Assembly: GCF_037042905.1 (NCBI RefSeq)
Contig: NC_087257.1
Span: forward strand, 19,054,001 to 19,118,000
Source of the DNA: Lytechinus pictus
Taxonomy: Eukaryota; Echinodermata; Echinoidea; Temnopleuroida; Toxopneustidae
Length of the DNA: 64,000 nt
Reading direction: 5' to 3'
The notes under the pieces are model-generated. The model saw only the letters and a program-made list of their open reading frames with translations. It was not told where the DNA came from and did not search any database. Positions 11,129 through 24,300 of the stretch are shown piece by piece. The position numbers and the translations under genes are program-made. The number at the start of each line of letters is the position of its first letter. Position 1 is the stretch's first letter.

Positions 11129-12462
11129 TCACACTGCCAATAAGTCAAGAGAATTAAAGCTTCCACTGTTGTCATTTTTATCGAGACTTTTGCACTTCTT
11201 GTCTTTTGGAGATACATTCTCTTCTGCTGTAGGGCATGGTCGATTGATTAAACGATTGGGAATCGGTAGGGGATCGCTCGAATTGGAATGATCTTGAAGG
11301 AGTTGTCTTCTCTCGTCACTATTTCCTAAACTCCGACCAATCTCGCTTTCCGCAGCACGTCTAGCATGCATGATCCACGTAATGGTAGAGAGCAGTACGA
11401 GCATCCCGAACGAACATGCGATAGAAACGACAAGCATAGGCATCTTTTTAGGGTGCATCTCGAGCTTGTTGATCTCAATTTCTCCTCTCTCCTCACCAGA
11501 GCCATATCGTACATCAAATACATTGCACCACTTTTGACCGATGGGTCGGTACAGTCCATGATCAAAGAATCACCGTTGGTCCGGGAATAAGGTCCAGTTC
11601 GCTCACCATGTTCCGTTAAAGTTGCCACGGTATCATTCTTTGATTTCACTACCCACTTACAATCTATTCCTGGGCAAGGAATTTCGTGTAATTTCCTACC
11701 CTTTAATACCAGTGATGATGTATCTTGTGAGCATTGCTTTTTAAGGTGTGACCATTGGTCATTCGTGTCATTTGCCGCGTCTGACAATGAGAGACCCTTA
11801 TTCGGTTCTGGACCATGGCATTTTCCAGAGATCTGGGGAGTGTTTCATCAACATTTTCATCCGAGAAGTTGTCAGATCTGACATCTTTCTCTGATGTTGA
11901 TTGGCTGAGAGGTACTGTTACTATGGTAACTGTCGGATAAAATGGGACTTGTCGGATAAAACGTCCGACAAGTCCTTTCATGAAACGCCCCCCTGATGCC
12001 CATATTTTTTCCCAATGATACACCCAAGCCATAATGCATACGACAGTCACAGAGAAGAGGGTTGTTCGTCTAGTCAATCGTCAAGTGAGTAAATTTCGTT
12101 ACGGTTCCAGGTTCCAACATAATTTTCATCTTGTAATTATCTCGGAGATCTATCGTTTTCAGGTCTGATGAGGAAGAAAATGCATCCCGTCCTACGTATC
12201 TTACTTTATTTCCAGTCAAATGAGTATAACTATCCTTGTCAAGTGCCTCAAGATCATTGTGAGAAAGATTAAGAAAAGTGACATTTCCTAATCCCTCAAA
12301 AACTTCTCTCGGAAGAACAGCGATACTGTTATTTGACAATGTGAGACTATCAAGCTTCTGTAAATTGCCGAATGCCTTGCTCTCCACTTTTCTTATTTTG
12401 GTTTCATCTCTTCTAATGATAAGATTTTCCAACTTATCGAGATATTTGAATATGTCACTTTT
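11129..12462 (-). pseudogene. LRR/Ig-like transmembrane receptor pseudogene
   Basis: Read on the minus strand, the order is leucine-rich repeats (LDSLTLSNNSIAVLPREVF, VTFLNLSHNDLEAL), an LRR C-terminal cap (NPLLCDC), an Ig-like segment (GIDCKWVV ... DSLIMDC), a transmembrane helix (MPMLVVSIACSFGMLVLLST) and a cytoplasmic tail ending at TGA 11129-11131. It is broken in several ways: the 5' end is lost, a repeat is shortened between SYTHLTG and NKVRYVGRDAF, an in-frame TAG stands right before TNNPLLCDC, a MITE sits at 11834-11993, and a frame change occurs near 11530-11560 between the Ig-like part and the membrane segment. No TIR domain was seen. The intact parent was probably a cell-surface LRR-Ig receptor. 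Confidence 0.8.
11834..11993. mobile_element. MITE, TGTCAGATCTGAC family, copy 1 inside the receptor pseudogene
   Basis: The ends GGGGAGTGTTTCATCAA and TTTCATGAAACGCCCCC are inverted, and the centre has GTTGATTGGCTGAGAGG and TTACTATGGTAACTGTCGG. A second copy is at 62879-63037. Both yield the same apparent peptide on the minus strand (FIRQVPFY...), which explains two otherwise puzzling similar open frames. Confidence 0.8.
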
Positions 12463-12755
12463 TTAAATAATTATAGAAAATGTTTTCAATAATCAAAACG
12501 CGAAGATCCCCAAGGCCATATAGAATCTTCCCGGTTCAATGTATTGCAAATCCGAGACTCAGTGAGGGATTTGACCGTATTAGGCAACCAACACTTATAC
12601 GGCTGTGGAATAAATATTGCGGAATACCTTCTCGTCGTTCAAATCTACAGTGAATATCAACATTTTCTTCAGAAAGGCCATTTCTGCGTTCATAATTACA
12701 TTGTATCCCCTCGAAAGAGAGAGAGAGAAAAAAAATAAATCAACAAACCATTATA

Positions 12756-13738
12756 CAGTGCGTAACAAAAAAAAGTTTACACTTAGAAAAATCCTGTAAA
12801 ATTGTACATTTGTAATATCCTGAAGATTTTTCCACATTTTAACATTAGTACAGATCCATTTAAGCAAATGACGATATAACTGTCGAAAAATATTTCCGCT
12901 TGAGTGAGCACCACTTACTTTTGAAAAGTTAGTGAAAAATGATTTGCGCAGAACTTTGAAATAGTTATGCAAATAAAAGTAACCTTAATCATGAAGATCT
13001 CGGGGAGTTTAGCTAGTAAAATTGATTGGAATATATCTTTTACCTTTTTTAACTTGTTTCCTTGCCCAAAACACTTCGAAGAGTGCATTGCACCCCATCC
13101 CACTCCCCCACACACCAAGGCCATCGTGACGATATTTGCTTTACACTGAGCTGTGATTTACATGAAATGGCTAAGGCTTGATTTTCATTTTGTTAATCAT
13201 CGTCAAGCTTGGAAAAAGTGTGGAGAAACAAGTATTAAATGAAAAATGAAATGTAAACCCATTTTAAATGATAAAAACTTAGTGATAAAATGCTGGAGAT
13301 GTCAGATATAAGTTTTTGTTCAGATTCAGTTAAGTCCTCAGATCCAGCTGGCACAAAAAGGGTAAAGGTTGTGCTTGCTAAGTGTTGAAATTTCAATTTG
13401 GGTGGCAAAATTGTTACAAAATGCTTGAATGTATCCGTTTTATTTCAATTGACTAAAAGTGCAAGGGAATTTTATGAGAAATGTTTCGCAGGGTAAGTTT
13501 GATTTCGCCCTTTCCCCTTGACACAGCGTGAAAACCAGCATTTCTGCGCAAACAGATTTCTGCGAGCTTTACAAAAATGGACAATGCTCACTCTTGTGTA
13601 ACATTCTGTCAAAACTTTTACTCTCATTGGATAGATGAGACCCAACCCAAGATTATATGTGAAAAAATTACCCACATGTTGTATATTTCTTAATTCCCAG
13701 GGCTTTGTCAAAGTGTAAACTTTTTTTGATACGCACTG
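12756..13738. mobile_element. Non-autonomous Tc1/mariner-like element, 983 bp
   Basis: The ends CAGTGCGTAACAAAAAAAAG and, on the other strand at the right end, CAGTGCGTATCAAAAAAAGT form terminal inverted repeats that continue as TTTACACTT. TA dinucleotides flank it at 12754-12755 and 13739-13740, as expected for a Tc1/mariner target duplication. The interior has no transposase-like frame. Confidence 0.85.
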
Positions 13739-13740
13739 TA

Positions 13741-14465
13741 CAGCAGCAAAATACTGGATCAATGTGATGTTACAGTTGATAAACAAACAAAGACCGATCC
13801 CATTCACAGATCATTTACCGAGACAAGTATGCATAAAACCTGGTGATGTTTAGGCCTACTGTAATGATGGAAAATGAAGTACATGTACTTTTAGTTTATA
13901 TGTACATATACTATAGGCCTGTACCACCTTGACTGCGTATATATCTCATGAAACGCTCCTAAGTTGTTTTCAAGTAACATACCCTCACCTTTTAAACCCT
14001 TGAAAAACAAGAACACCCACACAAAGTGAGAATAATAACATGGGGAATATCCTTGAGGAAATCCCGAATTTGTGAACTTTCTGAAATCAAAATGAGGCTT
14101 TAACATGGCACATGACAAACTTTTCCATAGCTTTTTTTTTTACAAAAAAAAAGAGGAACTAATTGGCATTAGGTTTGGTGACAAAAGACTGTGAAAATAA
14201 AAGTTTGATAATTTTGTTATAAAAATGAAGGTTTTTTAAGAATTGTATCTTACGTATCCCGATCAATGACAAAATGAAATGTTCACGTTTATAATACAGT
14301 TCCATTTTGCTAAGATCGCTTCACTCACTCACATTTTCATGTTTTTCTTCAAATTTCTTATTTTATTTCTTTTACATGTGTACCATGTCTCTGCCCCATT
14401 CAAAGCTTCAGCTCATTATGTATGTGACCAGAACAAGTGCTTTCAGATGCCCCGCTCCCCTCCAT
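13741..14465. other. Gene-free stretch
   Basis: No exon or repeat family recognised. Confidence 0.3.
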
Positions 14466-15100
14466 GATGATCAGATGACAAGATCTTGGATCTTGTTATG
14501 TCTACATCCCACTTGTGAGATGATCAGATGACATGATCTTCAGATTTCATCATGTCTACATCCCATGGGAGGTGATCAAGTGACATGATCTGGTATCTAG
14601 CCATGTCTTCATCTTTTAGAAGGGATGATCAGATGACATGATCATAGATCCAACGCCAGTATGTTGTATTATGATGATTCGATGTTGCAACCGCAAATTG
14701 TAAGCGCGCCATCTAGTGTTGGTCTCTTGGCCATGGTCATTAAAGACAGTCACACGTAACCTCAAAATTGTCTAGTTTATTTACTTAAGTCTTATCTTAT
14801 TAACCCTTGGCGCAAGATCATGTCATCAGTGGCCCGTAACACAAAGCTTTATACCAATGATCGTAGAGCATTTTCTACGATTGATTCCATTGACTACAAT
14901 GTACAATCAATTGTAAAAATCAAGCGTACGATTAATTGCTAGCCTTTGTGTTACGGGACCCTGATCATCTTTACCAGAAGGATGTAGACATGACAGGATT
15001 CGAGATCTCATCCTCTGGTCATCTCTCCAAAATGATGTAGACATGACTTTTCCTCTTTAAAAGGGATGTAGACATAACACGATGATAATTATCTGAACAT
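14466..15100. repeat. 53-bp tandem repeat (GATGATCAGATGACATGATC type), split by a MITE
   Basis: Units start at 14466, 14519, 14571 and 14624, a period of 52-53 bp. Each has GATGATCAGATGACATGATC followed by a TCATGTCTACATCCC-like block. From about 14963 to 15085 the motif continues in the same general composition (GATGTAGACATGAC, repeated three times), inverted relative to the first array. The MITE at 14831-14960 lies between the two arrays. Confidence 0.75.
14831..14960. mobile_element. MITE with GGCCCGTAACACAAAG ends
   Basis: GGCCCGTAACACAAAG at the left is mirrored by CTTTGTGTTACGGGACC at the right, with internal palindromes around TCTACGATTGATTCC. About 130 bp, non-coding. It resembles in outline the diverged segment at about 63038-63180. 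Confidence 0.7.
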
Positions 15101-17643
15101 CTGGATGTCACTTTTAAGCTTCTATACAAAACTTTCCATCTGTTACTCAACTAAACTTGAGATACCGATGCAATGGACGGATCTTCAGTTTATGGTGCAA
15201 TATAGGATGTCATCTAAAACTAAAGATCATTTAAAGTCATGCTCGAGTTTATCTGAGAAATATGACTTCCTCTGCCGAGATCTGCACAATTAACCAGAGG
15301 ATTATGAAACGAGCCTGACAGAGCCCTTGTTTTTACTTTTGTCACTTTCGCCTTTTCAAGCATTCTTCCTTGATTCCTTATGCTGTATTCCCTTTCTATT
15401 CTTTCTTTGTTTTCTTTTCACCTAATTCTCTTCTTTCTCTCTTTACCCTCTCCGCTTTTATTTGTGTTTTTTCTGATTCTCCATCCTTTTCTTCTCTACT
15501 CTTTTCCCTCCACCCCATTCTTGTTTAATCCCTTTTCTCTCTCTCTTCTTTTTACACAGCTGGGCTTCATACTTTCATCATTAGAGTGTTACTTTATATG
15601 CTTTGTACATTAAACTACTATTATGCAATTGATTATAAATTCATTATTTCAAGATGAACTCCAATAGTATGGGCAATTTTCTTTTGTGTGTCACATATGG
15701 GGTTTTTCTTATGATTTTGTCATATATTTATGAATTGTATTTGTAAGGAAAATTACAGTAGTTGTTGTTTTTTCTCTTGAGGATACTCATTGAATATGAT
15801 CAAAGAATATTCCAGACTGTCTCCAAGCTTTGCTATTTATTCAATGAGGCAGATTTATTTAAGATATTTTGAAGAGTACAATGACCTTGTATTGACTCCA
15901 GTAGAAAATATGGATTGCTGGCAAGGAAAAAAGGACATTAGGATTAGGTATGTTGTTTTCATTGTTAAATTCACTGTCATTCAACAGTCTTCTAGAACAT
16001 GGAGAATTGGACTGAAGCAGAAAGAAGCAGAATGTTATTTTTAAAGACAAAATTAGAAGCTTCCAGTGTATTGGAAAAAAAAGACAGGCAGTTTCTTCAA
16101 GGATATCAGAACTCAGAGTTTCAAGCCAGAGTTTATGTCAGTGCATAGTTTACCTCTACGTGGACTACAACATTAACTTCTGTGGAATTATTTTCACATC
16201 ATCAATGAACTGTATGCATTGTTTTATGAGAGGAATTCTCAGTTTTCACCAAGACCATCAACTTGTTCTTGAGAACATTTTTCAACCCATTCACAGACAT
16301 TTTAACTCACTACAGCTCTAGATTGTAATCATCTACTAATTTTCAACATCACTTTTGTCATCGCAAACATTGTGGACTTTAATTTAAGGAGTTTCCACAG
16401 TCCCATTTCGATAATGATATGCAGTATCTGTGGAATATAACAGAAATGACTCTTCAAGATATGTAAGATAATTTATTATTTTGTTTACTTTGTCCTCTTT
16501 TCCATTGTTGTGATTCTTTTTGTACAGTAACAATTTCAACTGCAACTGACACAATCATGACAAATATTATCAATCAGTCTTGGGACAACAGAAATGTGCT
16601 TGAATTAGGATACATATGATCCATGTTACACACGGTTTGCTTAATCTAGTATTACTTCGACTTTGGTGAATATTTAACTTTGGAACGTTGACTCATACAA
16701 GTTACCGTTTATATGTATATCCAATAAAAAAGGTATAAGAGAAGTGTAGCAAAAATAATGAAATTGAATGAAGACAAGTGACTCATACATTACATTCAAA
16801 GAACTCAATCCAAATCAAATGAGGAAAGGTAATAAACAAAAATGTAACAAAATAATTTTATTAAAAGATTGGTGGGCTCCACTCCCCTACCTGTACCAAA
16901 GTAATAGCTCACGGTCTAAATCCATCGCCTCACTCACAGCTTTGCTTGCTTGTCATCTCTTAGCTATCCCTCCGAGTATGATGTGTGCTTGCTAATTTTT
17001 CTTGGAAAGCCTGAAGAGACCAATCCTCAATATACATTTTATTTCAAGCAGATGGGGCAGATGAAGTAATCTGTCAAGTCGTTTGTGTTCATTTTTGACA
17101 GTTTTCTGGCTGCCCGCAGCTCATCACTTTGACCAAAAAGTTCAGTCTCTGACGGCAGCATCAGTTGTTCCGCTGATTTACTGGGGATGGTGGTCAAATG
17201 TCAGGAATTTTTTTAGCAAATCCCCAGAAAAAAAATGTTATTCCTGTCTTATCATCACTATGCTTCTTTCTTTGAGTTTGAAACGCACTTCTGATCTCCA
17301 TTTCTTTCTATCCTTGGCACAGTCACAGTCCATGACTCTTTGTCAAATCTGGCATTGCTTCAACTCGATATGAGGCTGTCCTTCAAACATTTTTTGTTAA
17401 TAATCTCCGACAGGATAACACCCGTTGACAGCCTGTGCTCAGTTCCTCATTCCAAAATTCAAGGAGATGTATTTATGGATACGGCATCATGAGCATCCTA
17501 AGAACCAGTGATGATGGCATGGCGGTTGTGTCATTGTCCGGCAAGCATTAAATGGCAGGTTTTACATCCTGCTGGTTCCAAGATTTTTCCCGACTTATTT
17601 TCAGATCGTAGATGCCATTTCATTTACTGGGTGCAAGCCAGGT
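15101..17643. other. Gene-free stretch, with a pyrimidine-rich block
   Basis: A T/C-rich low-complexity segment lies at about 15370-15560. A minus-strand AATAAA (16857-16862) is the nearest hexamer found downstream of the METTL18 stop and may mark its 3' end, giving a long 3' UTR of about 1.4 kb; this is tentative. Confidence 0.35.
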
Positions 17644-17787
17644 TGCTGTTTCATAACGCCTTGCTATAGTAACAAATGCAGAAAATTTCTATAACAAATT
17701 TACCATCAGCCAATCAGACAGAGAGATTTCAGTAGCTTCTAACTGTTATTGCAAATTCGTTCTTATAACAATTTTATGAAATGGATC
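17644..17787. mobile_element. MITE, GATTGGCTGATG family, copy 2
   Basis: The ends CTGTTTCATAACGCC and ATAACAATTTTATGAAATGG flank CTATAGTAACAAATGCAG, TTTCTATAACAAATTTACC and AGCCAATCAGAC. It is the same element as at 3727-3867 in the opposite orientation. It lies downstream of the METTL18 stop, possibly in its 3' UTR. Confidence 0.7.
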
Positions 17788-18246
17788 CCAGAAATGTATT
17801 TAGATCATCAACCTCAGGTTGTTGCTTCACTTTCAGATGTGACGGCCCAGGAGAGTCACATGACCGTTGACAAAGAGAATCCATCATGTGGAGTCTAGTC
17901 AGTCCTCCTAAAAAGCAGGGCGCATCTACACATTCACATGTGTGGTAGTATGGTGGAAGTGATTCATCACCCGACTTCTAAGAAATTGTGAGTCCTCGTA
18001 AGCGAGCCACCAGAGGAACAATGGTTTAAGGTCCTCTCCGAGGGACCTGGAATGAGGATAAACACCTTGCCAATGGCTCTAGTGCACCATGTGGAAATCT
18101 AAGTGGATTGCAATACGTACCAAGCCCATCTTCTGACTGAGATAAACATGCCTCCTCTTTCACGGGCAAGCATGAAGACAAGATGAGTTGGCATATTGAA
18201 ACCGAATATCAATATCGATTCCAAGGTGCTGACAAATAAAGATCTG

Positions 18247-18314
18247 CTATGAAGTTTTGAAGTCCTTCGTCTCCGGCCGTAAGAATCGCATTTCGAGTAT
18301 CTCTCTCTGCACTC
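18247..18314 (-). CDS. METTL18: METTL18 coding exon 8 (last)
   Basis: Acceptor AATTCTTTTGCAG; encodes VQREILEMRFLRPETKDFKT-S and a TAG stop at 18249-18247. The IxEMRF strand matches the usual C-terminal strand of the family. Confidence 0.85.
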
Positions 18315-21300
18315 CTGCAAAAGAATTTGGTGCAGAAAAAATTAAATCAATTTCACTTAAAATATAAATTGATTTCATTTTCATTTCATACGGACAAATG
18401 AAAATATTTCCCCCAATTTTCTCTCACTTTAATAATATGAGTCATATCTGCCCAAATAATTTTGTTCCCCCCCTATTTGTTATTTTATTTGTATCTTGGT
18501 AAACTCTCTTCTTAATAACAACAAAATTCTTAATACAGAACCCTCAAATAAATCAATCTGTGAGGTCATCACTGTTCTTTCCCGTTTATGAAAAAATGTC
18601 TATGAAGAAATTAATAAACTCAAAATAATTAATTGAGTTGAAAGGTGTGCATGAGTGGCTATCAATAAATCAAAATAATTCAAAGGAAGGCTGATTTCAC
18701 AGATTCTATTGTGAGTCAAGCAGTGACCATGTTTTCTATATTTTTTTCAGAAGAACTTTACTAAAAAAAAAAAATAAATAACAGTTCACGTAAGGGCTTC
18801 TAACATGGTGCACCTGCAAAGAACTTCACCCAATTTTAATAAAATGATATAATTCAACTTAGTCTTTAATAATACTACTAATTATAACACAGTTATTGTA
18901 TAGCGCATATCACATTATGAATAACGTCTCTATGCACTTCCAAAGGACTTGGATATTATTACCCTGGCTTTAGCCCAGCAGCCATTTACAGCACGTGGCA
19001 TTTCAAGGAATAAATTCCTGCCAAGTATCCATTCATCTCACCTGGGTTGAGTGCAGCACAATGTGGATGAATTTCTTGCTGATGGAAATTACGCCATGGC
19101 TGGGATTTGAACCTACAACCCTATGTTTCAGAGACAGAAGACTAATCCACTGGGCCACAACGCTTTTGTAATAAACAGGTATGGTTAACAGTGAAATGAA
19201 AATCACGCTTTGCTCTTACCCTGCCTGATAACTTTAGCAGATTCTATCTCAAATTCTCCCTTCTCCTTTACAAACTCTTCAAACTGCCTCGTTCCACCTC
19301 CTACACCAAAGTAATGCGTCTTAGCAGCAAGATATCTGTGGCTTCAGTTAAGGCAAAACTAACACAGTTGCAGCAAATGAGTTCATGTGAAAGTCTTTGA
19401 AACAAATGTTAATTTTCATCATATCACTGTGCTCTCTGTCACCTGTTGGGGCTTGTACACTATAGACTCTGTGATTATTTTTTCATTAAATATTAAACTT
19501 GTCATCATCATCATCATCACCATCATTGTCATCATCAATATCATTGTCATCATCAATGTTATCATCATCATCATCATCACCATCATTTTCACCATCATCA
19601 TGATCATCATCATCACCACCATCATCATCTTCATCATCATCACTATAATCTTTGTATTCTTCCTCCGCTTTTATCGGAGATCAACAGCAGGCTGTTGCAT
19701 AAAGAGTGTCAATGAACTGTTAATGGTTACAGAGAGGAAAGAGATGTAATATGGCTAATATGGAGTTTATAGAGGAAAGTCATCATTTAGTTGGGAGGTG
19801 AGGTAAAGAGAGCATGGGAGTAACACCGCCGTTGTGAATGCATTTCCTTTGGATGTATAATAGAGGGAGTAGATTTCATCTGGCAGGCATTTACTTCTAA
19901 GCTTAATTATTGCAGGATTCTTGTCACCATCATCATTATTGCCATCATCATCATCATCATCATCATCACCACCATCATCAATAATCAAACCTTATTAAAT
20001 ACATGCGCTGTGTAAAAAAGTAATTCTAAGGATAATGACGAATAAATATAACTAATCTATTTAAAGGATACACTTTGCCTTTTGGTTTGAGTACGCTTCT
20101 GATAATGTTGTAAAGCCTGGGTTGTGAGTCTAAGCTGTATATGGTCTCTGAAGTCAGAATAACATCATACCTATAAAGGTGTGTAAAGATTAGAATACAA
20201 ACTGTGGCATATAATTAATGAGAATTAAAGCAATCAATTAGGTTTGGCCAAACCTTGATCTTTGGAATAGCAATGGCCAGTATTTGGAAAAAACATACTG
20301 AACCTGGTAAGCACAGTTTGTTAATGAAGGTTCCCTTATTCAAATTTAGGCTATACAGATCTGGGCCCCATCTTACAAAGAGTTATGATTGATCCAATCA
20401 ATCGTAACTCTATGGAAATCCATCAGTGTCATAATTTTTTCTACAGGAAATTTGCACAATGTCCTTTGCACACAAAGATAAGCACAGTGAATTATCCAGA
20501 AAACAATGAATGTATGAATATACATCGTAGTTAGAAAATATTCTGAACAAACATGAATAATAGATGTTGACATTGCTGGCCATCCATAGTTGTGATTGAT
20601 CAGATCAATCTCATCTCTTTGTAAGACAGGGCCCTGGGACCCATTTCATATAACTTGTTACAAATTTGCAATAACAGTTAAAAGCTACTGAAATCCTTCA
20701 ATCTGATTGGCTGATGGTAAATTTGTTATAGAAATTGTGCATATGTTACCTGGTGGCTCTCTTCAATAATAGATCTTGCACTAAACTCCAATCCCCAGAT
20801 AAGAAATGACATCTTTTATTGTAGACCTCTGGTTTGGTATTCAGCTGGACGTTCGGAATGGTCAAGAGTTCCAAGACCTCTTCATTCTATGAGTAAGAAA
20901 CCAAAGTAAATACTAAAATCCCTGAACTTTGGGGCTGAAATGTAAAGAAAATTACAATATCATTTTTTTTCACTCATTCCTTTCTTGCAATTCCTAATGA
21001 AGAGAATAAGTGGAAAAGCTTCAGCATGTCGAGTCCAAACTCTTCGTTTTTTTGGTTAAGAATTTTGTGATACCAAAATTTGAATCATTTATACAAATGC
21101 CAGCTTTCATTAATCCTTTTAAATCTCATGTATTAGCAATCAATAAAGATTGATAAAATATTTGTTCATAAGTTAGAAATGTGTCAATCCGCATGGAAAA
21201 ACAGTGGTTTTAATGTTTCAACCATGTTGCTAATTGAAAAAGAAAATTGATAATTATTTTTATTTAGATACTGGTATTGTTTTCAAGGCATTGAACAAAA

Positions 21301-24300
21301 GATTTTATAATTCTATTTTGTTTATGCTGAAATAATAGTGTCAATGAGTGTTATTACAAGTACAAGGTGAAAAAATGCTCATGAACAAAAGCATGTAAAA
21401 AGGCTAGTTTTTCAAGACCAGGCAATGTACGCACATGAAATTGCTAAAATCAGAAAAGTATACTCTCTAACCCTCTCACAATAGTGAAATATTAGAAGCA
21501 TTATTTAGGACAGGGAGAGCATGACAAAATATTTGTTTCAAGGTACTCTATGGAAGGATGACTACTTGTTTCAAGTCCATTTTAAAAGCCCCTGTACAAT
21601 CATGTCTCCACTTTGTAATAACAGAGACTGATGATGGAGAGTTCCATGTATATAAAAATGTATATTTAATAATCTAATAATCATACATAGTCTTGAAAAT
21701 GGACAGTAGCTCCTTTCTGTAGAGAGTAGATCCCTGGTAGACCTGCTCCACATCCAAGCTCCAAGATGTTTTGACCAGAGAAAGATGCTGGGTCCAGGTC
21801 CTGCAAATACTGGACCAAGTCTACGGAACATTCCCAGACTTTCAGTCCACCTGTTTGTCAAAAAAAAAGTCTAAAAGTCAACTTTTCACATAGTTATAAA
21901 ATATAGCAAAATCTACAATTAAATTCTGCATATCAATTAAGTTCATTGTATAATAGCCTCAAAATATTGTCTATTCCAAATAGTTGTGCATACATAAAAA
22001 ATACTAAGCAGACCTCTTGGCCATTTTCATTTTGTGCACAAAACTATTGAACTCACAATCGCGAATACAGACATATATAAGAGTTCCCTCTTGGAGCTCT
22101 TAAGGTTAAATGGCGCGAAAAGGTTAAATGTGCAGAAAGGCTTGGGTAATTTTTTTTTTGCCAAGGTAAAATGGATGTTTAATTCTGGGTGACAAGCCTT
22201 GTGTAGATCTTTTGGTGTACAGCAAGACAATTACATTACAGCACTAAACTTAAAAATGAAGACAGTCCAGTGGCAAATCTCACTAACTCATTAGCTATCA
22301 TTAATATAATTTCCATCAATGTTGTAAACTCAGATGAGATATTTTGGCTAGGAAATGCAAGCCAAATTGTGCTTTTGACATCAAAGCCAGCACCATCAGA
22401 ATATTTGAATTCACCCAATACACCCGTTCAAATATAGACTAAAATTCTATGGAAATCACTGTAGTTATTAAAGTGTCTTTGCCTATAAGTAGCTATTAAG
22501 ACCACAACAATTTATTCCACTTTATAGGACAAATTTGACTTAGACGACATGTTTTGCATAATCTGGTGTAGTCTAGACTTTTGAAGATTGACTGCAAGTT
22601 TCATGTTTAATGAGATGATCTTGAACAGATGCATGAATTGTAGCAGGCCTATATAGTAATCAATTTTAGATCAAAATGAAACTGGATGTGAACATTTAGG
22701 TTGAATTCTCCCCCCCCCCCAAACAAAAAACAACAGACAAACAAAAAAACAACAAACAAACTGAAAGTGGTTTTCTGACAACTTACCTTCATAAATGCAT
22801 GGCAGTAGATCCGAATGAGTTGTAATGGCTTCCTTGATTTCACTCTTTTCATCAATCATTCCTTCAACGTCTTGAGGACACAGGTAAGATAGGATGACAT
22901 CACCAAATGAAACTTGCAGTATTCTCTTATCCTAAAGGTCAAAGGTTAAAGGATCAAAGGTCAAGCTAATCGATATGAAATGATTTATCATATATCATTA
23001 AAATGGGAGAGATCAGCAACACCATACAACCATGGGCCTACTGAGTACTATCTTTCACTATTTAGTTAAGTCTACCACCATGGTCTTATAATAGAGGTCA
23101 ACAAAATGGATAAAAAATCATCATAGCCCAAAATGGGGATAAAGTTCAGTTACATTAAACAAAACTCATCCTCCTAATGATAGTCAAAGGTCAACCACAT
23201 TTGACACATCAAATTGGGTCAAGGAAAAGGTCAAACTGATTAATATGCACACAAAATTGACTTCAATAGTAATCTCTTAATCCAAAGGTCAACAGTTGCA
23301 CTCAGTAAATTTACTTATTCTAGAAAGGTGAACACAGTCACATGACATGATACCATCAGTAGGCCTTTCTTGCACCTTATGGGGGGGGGGGGTATTCTTC
23401 ATATCATTATTGATCTCAACATTCAAATGCTCATTACTTTCTTATTATTTGTTCAATTTTTCTGAAACTTTCACTGACTTGTTTCCTTGACTCATGTTCT
23501 GTCATCACACAAGCTTACTCGTTCCATGAACTGAGTTTACATTTGAAAAAGTGGAAATCACATCAACTGATCTTTAGAGACTGATTAGACTTGATTGGAC
23601 TAAATGGAAATTAGACTAAGGGCATATCAGACAAAATGTAGACCAAATGGAAAATAGACAAAATTTCTAAAAAACCAAATGGGTTTAGTCCATGTGGTAT
23701 GAGACTATGTCACAAGTAGACCATGTTAGTCTGTTGACTACTGAATTCTTTGATTCTCATAGACTTTGAACAGGGACCACCCGGTTCCAGTACAAAAGGG
23801 GTTAATATAAACCCCTCTGGATCCACCAGGACCAGCGAGCAAATCTATAACCTCTCACAGGACTTCATCCAATAATATGTCAATCATTTACCTTAAATTT
23901 AATCTGATCATAAGGAATGCAGATCTCTCTTGCTGGTCGAAGGGTCACACGTACATCATTCTTTTCTCCAGATTCTTCAGCTGGAAGAGAAGCAAAAGAA
24001 AAATTTAAAAGAAAAAAAATGTAACAGACGTATTGATGTACAATGCCTTCCTTTAAGTTTAAAGGGGTACTCCAGGCTAAAAAATGATACGATTTCAACA
24101 GATAAAGCAAAATCAGACATAAAAACACTGAAAATTTTCATCAAAAAATCATATTGGGATTAATAAGGTCCAAAAATAGAAAATATTAGATGTAGATCTA
24201 TAACATATTTTAAGTGTATGAAGAATATTTTGTGCAACTTACTGTGTTTCAAGGCAGACATATTTCCTGACAAAATTCACATTAAAAAAAAAAAAAATCG

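Noticed and set aside
11703..12077. Minus-strand 124-codon frame that shares a peptide with the frame at 62860-63108
   Set aside because: The shared peptide lies within two copies of one MITE; it is not a conserved gene.
18099..18320. 73-codon minus-strand frame at the METTL18 3' end
   Set aside because: Wrong frame over the true last exon, which is fixed by phase continuity with exon 7.
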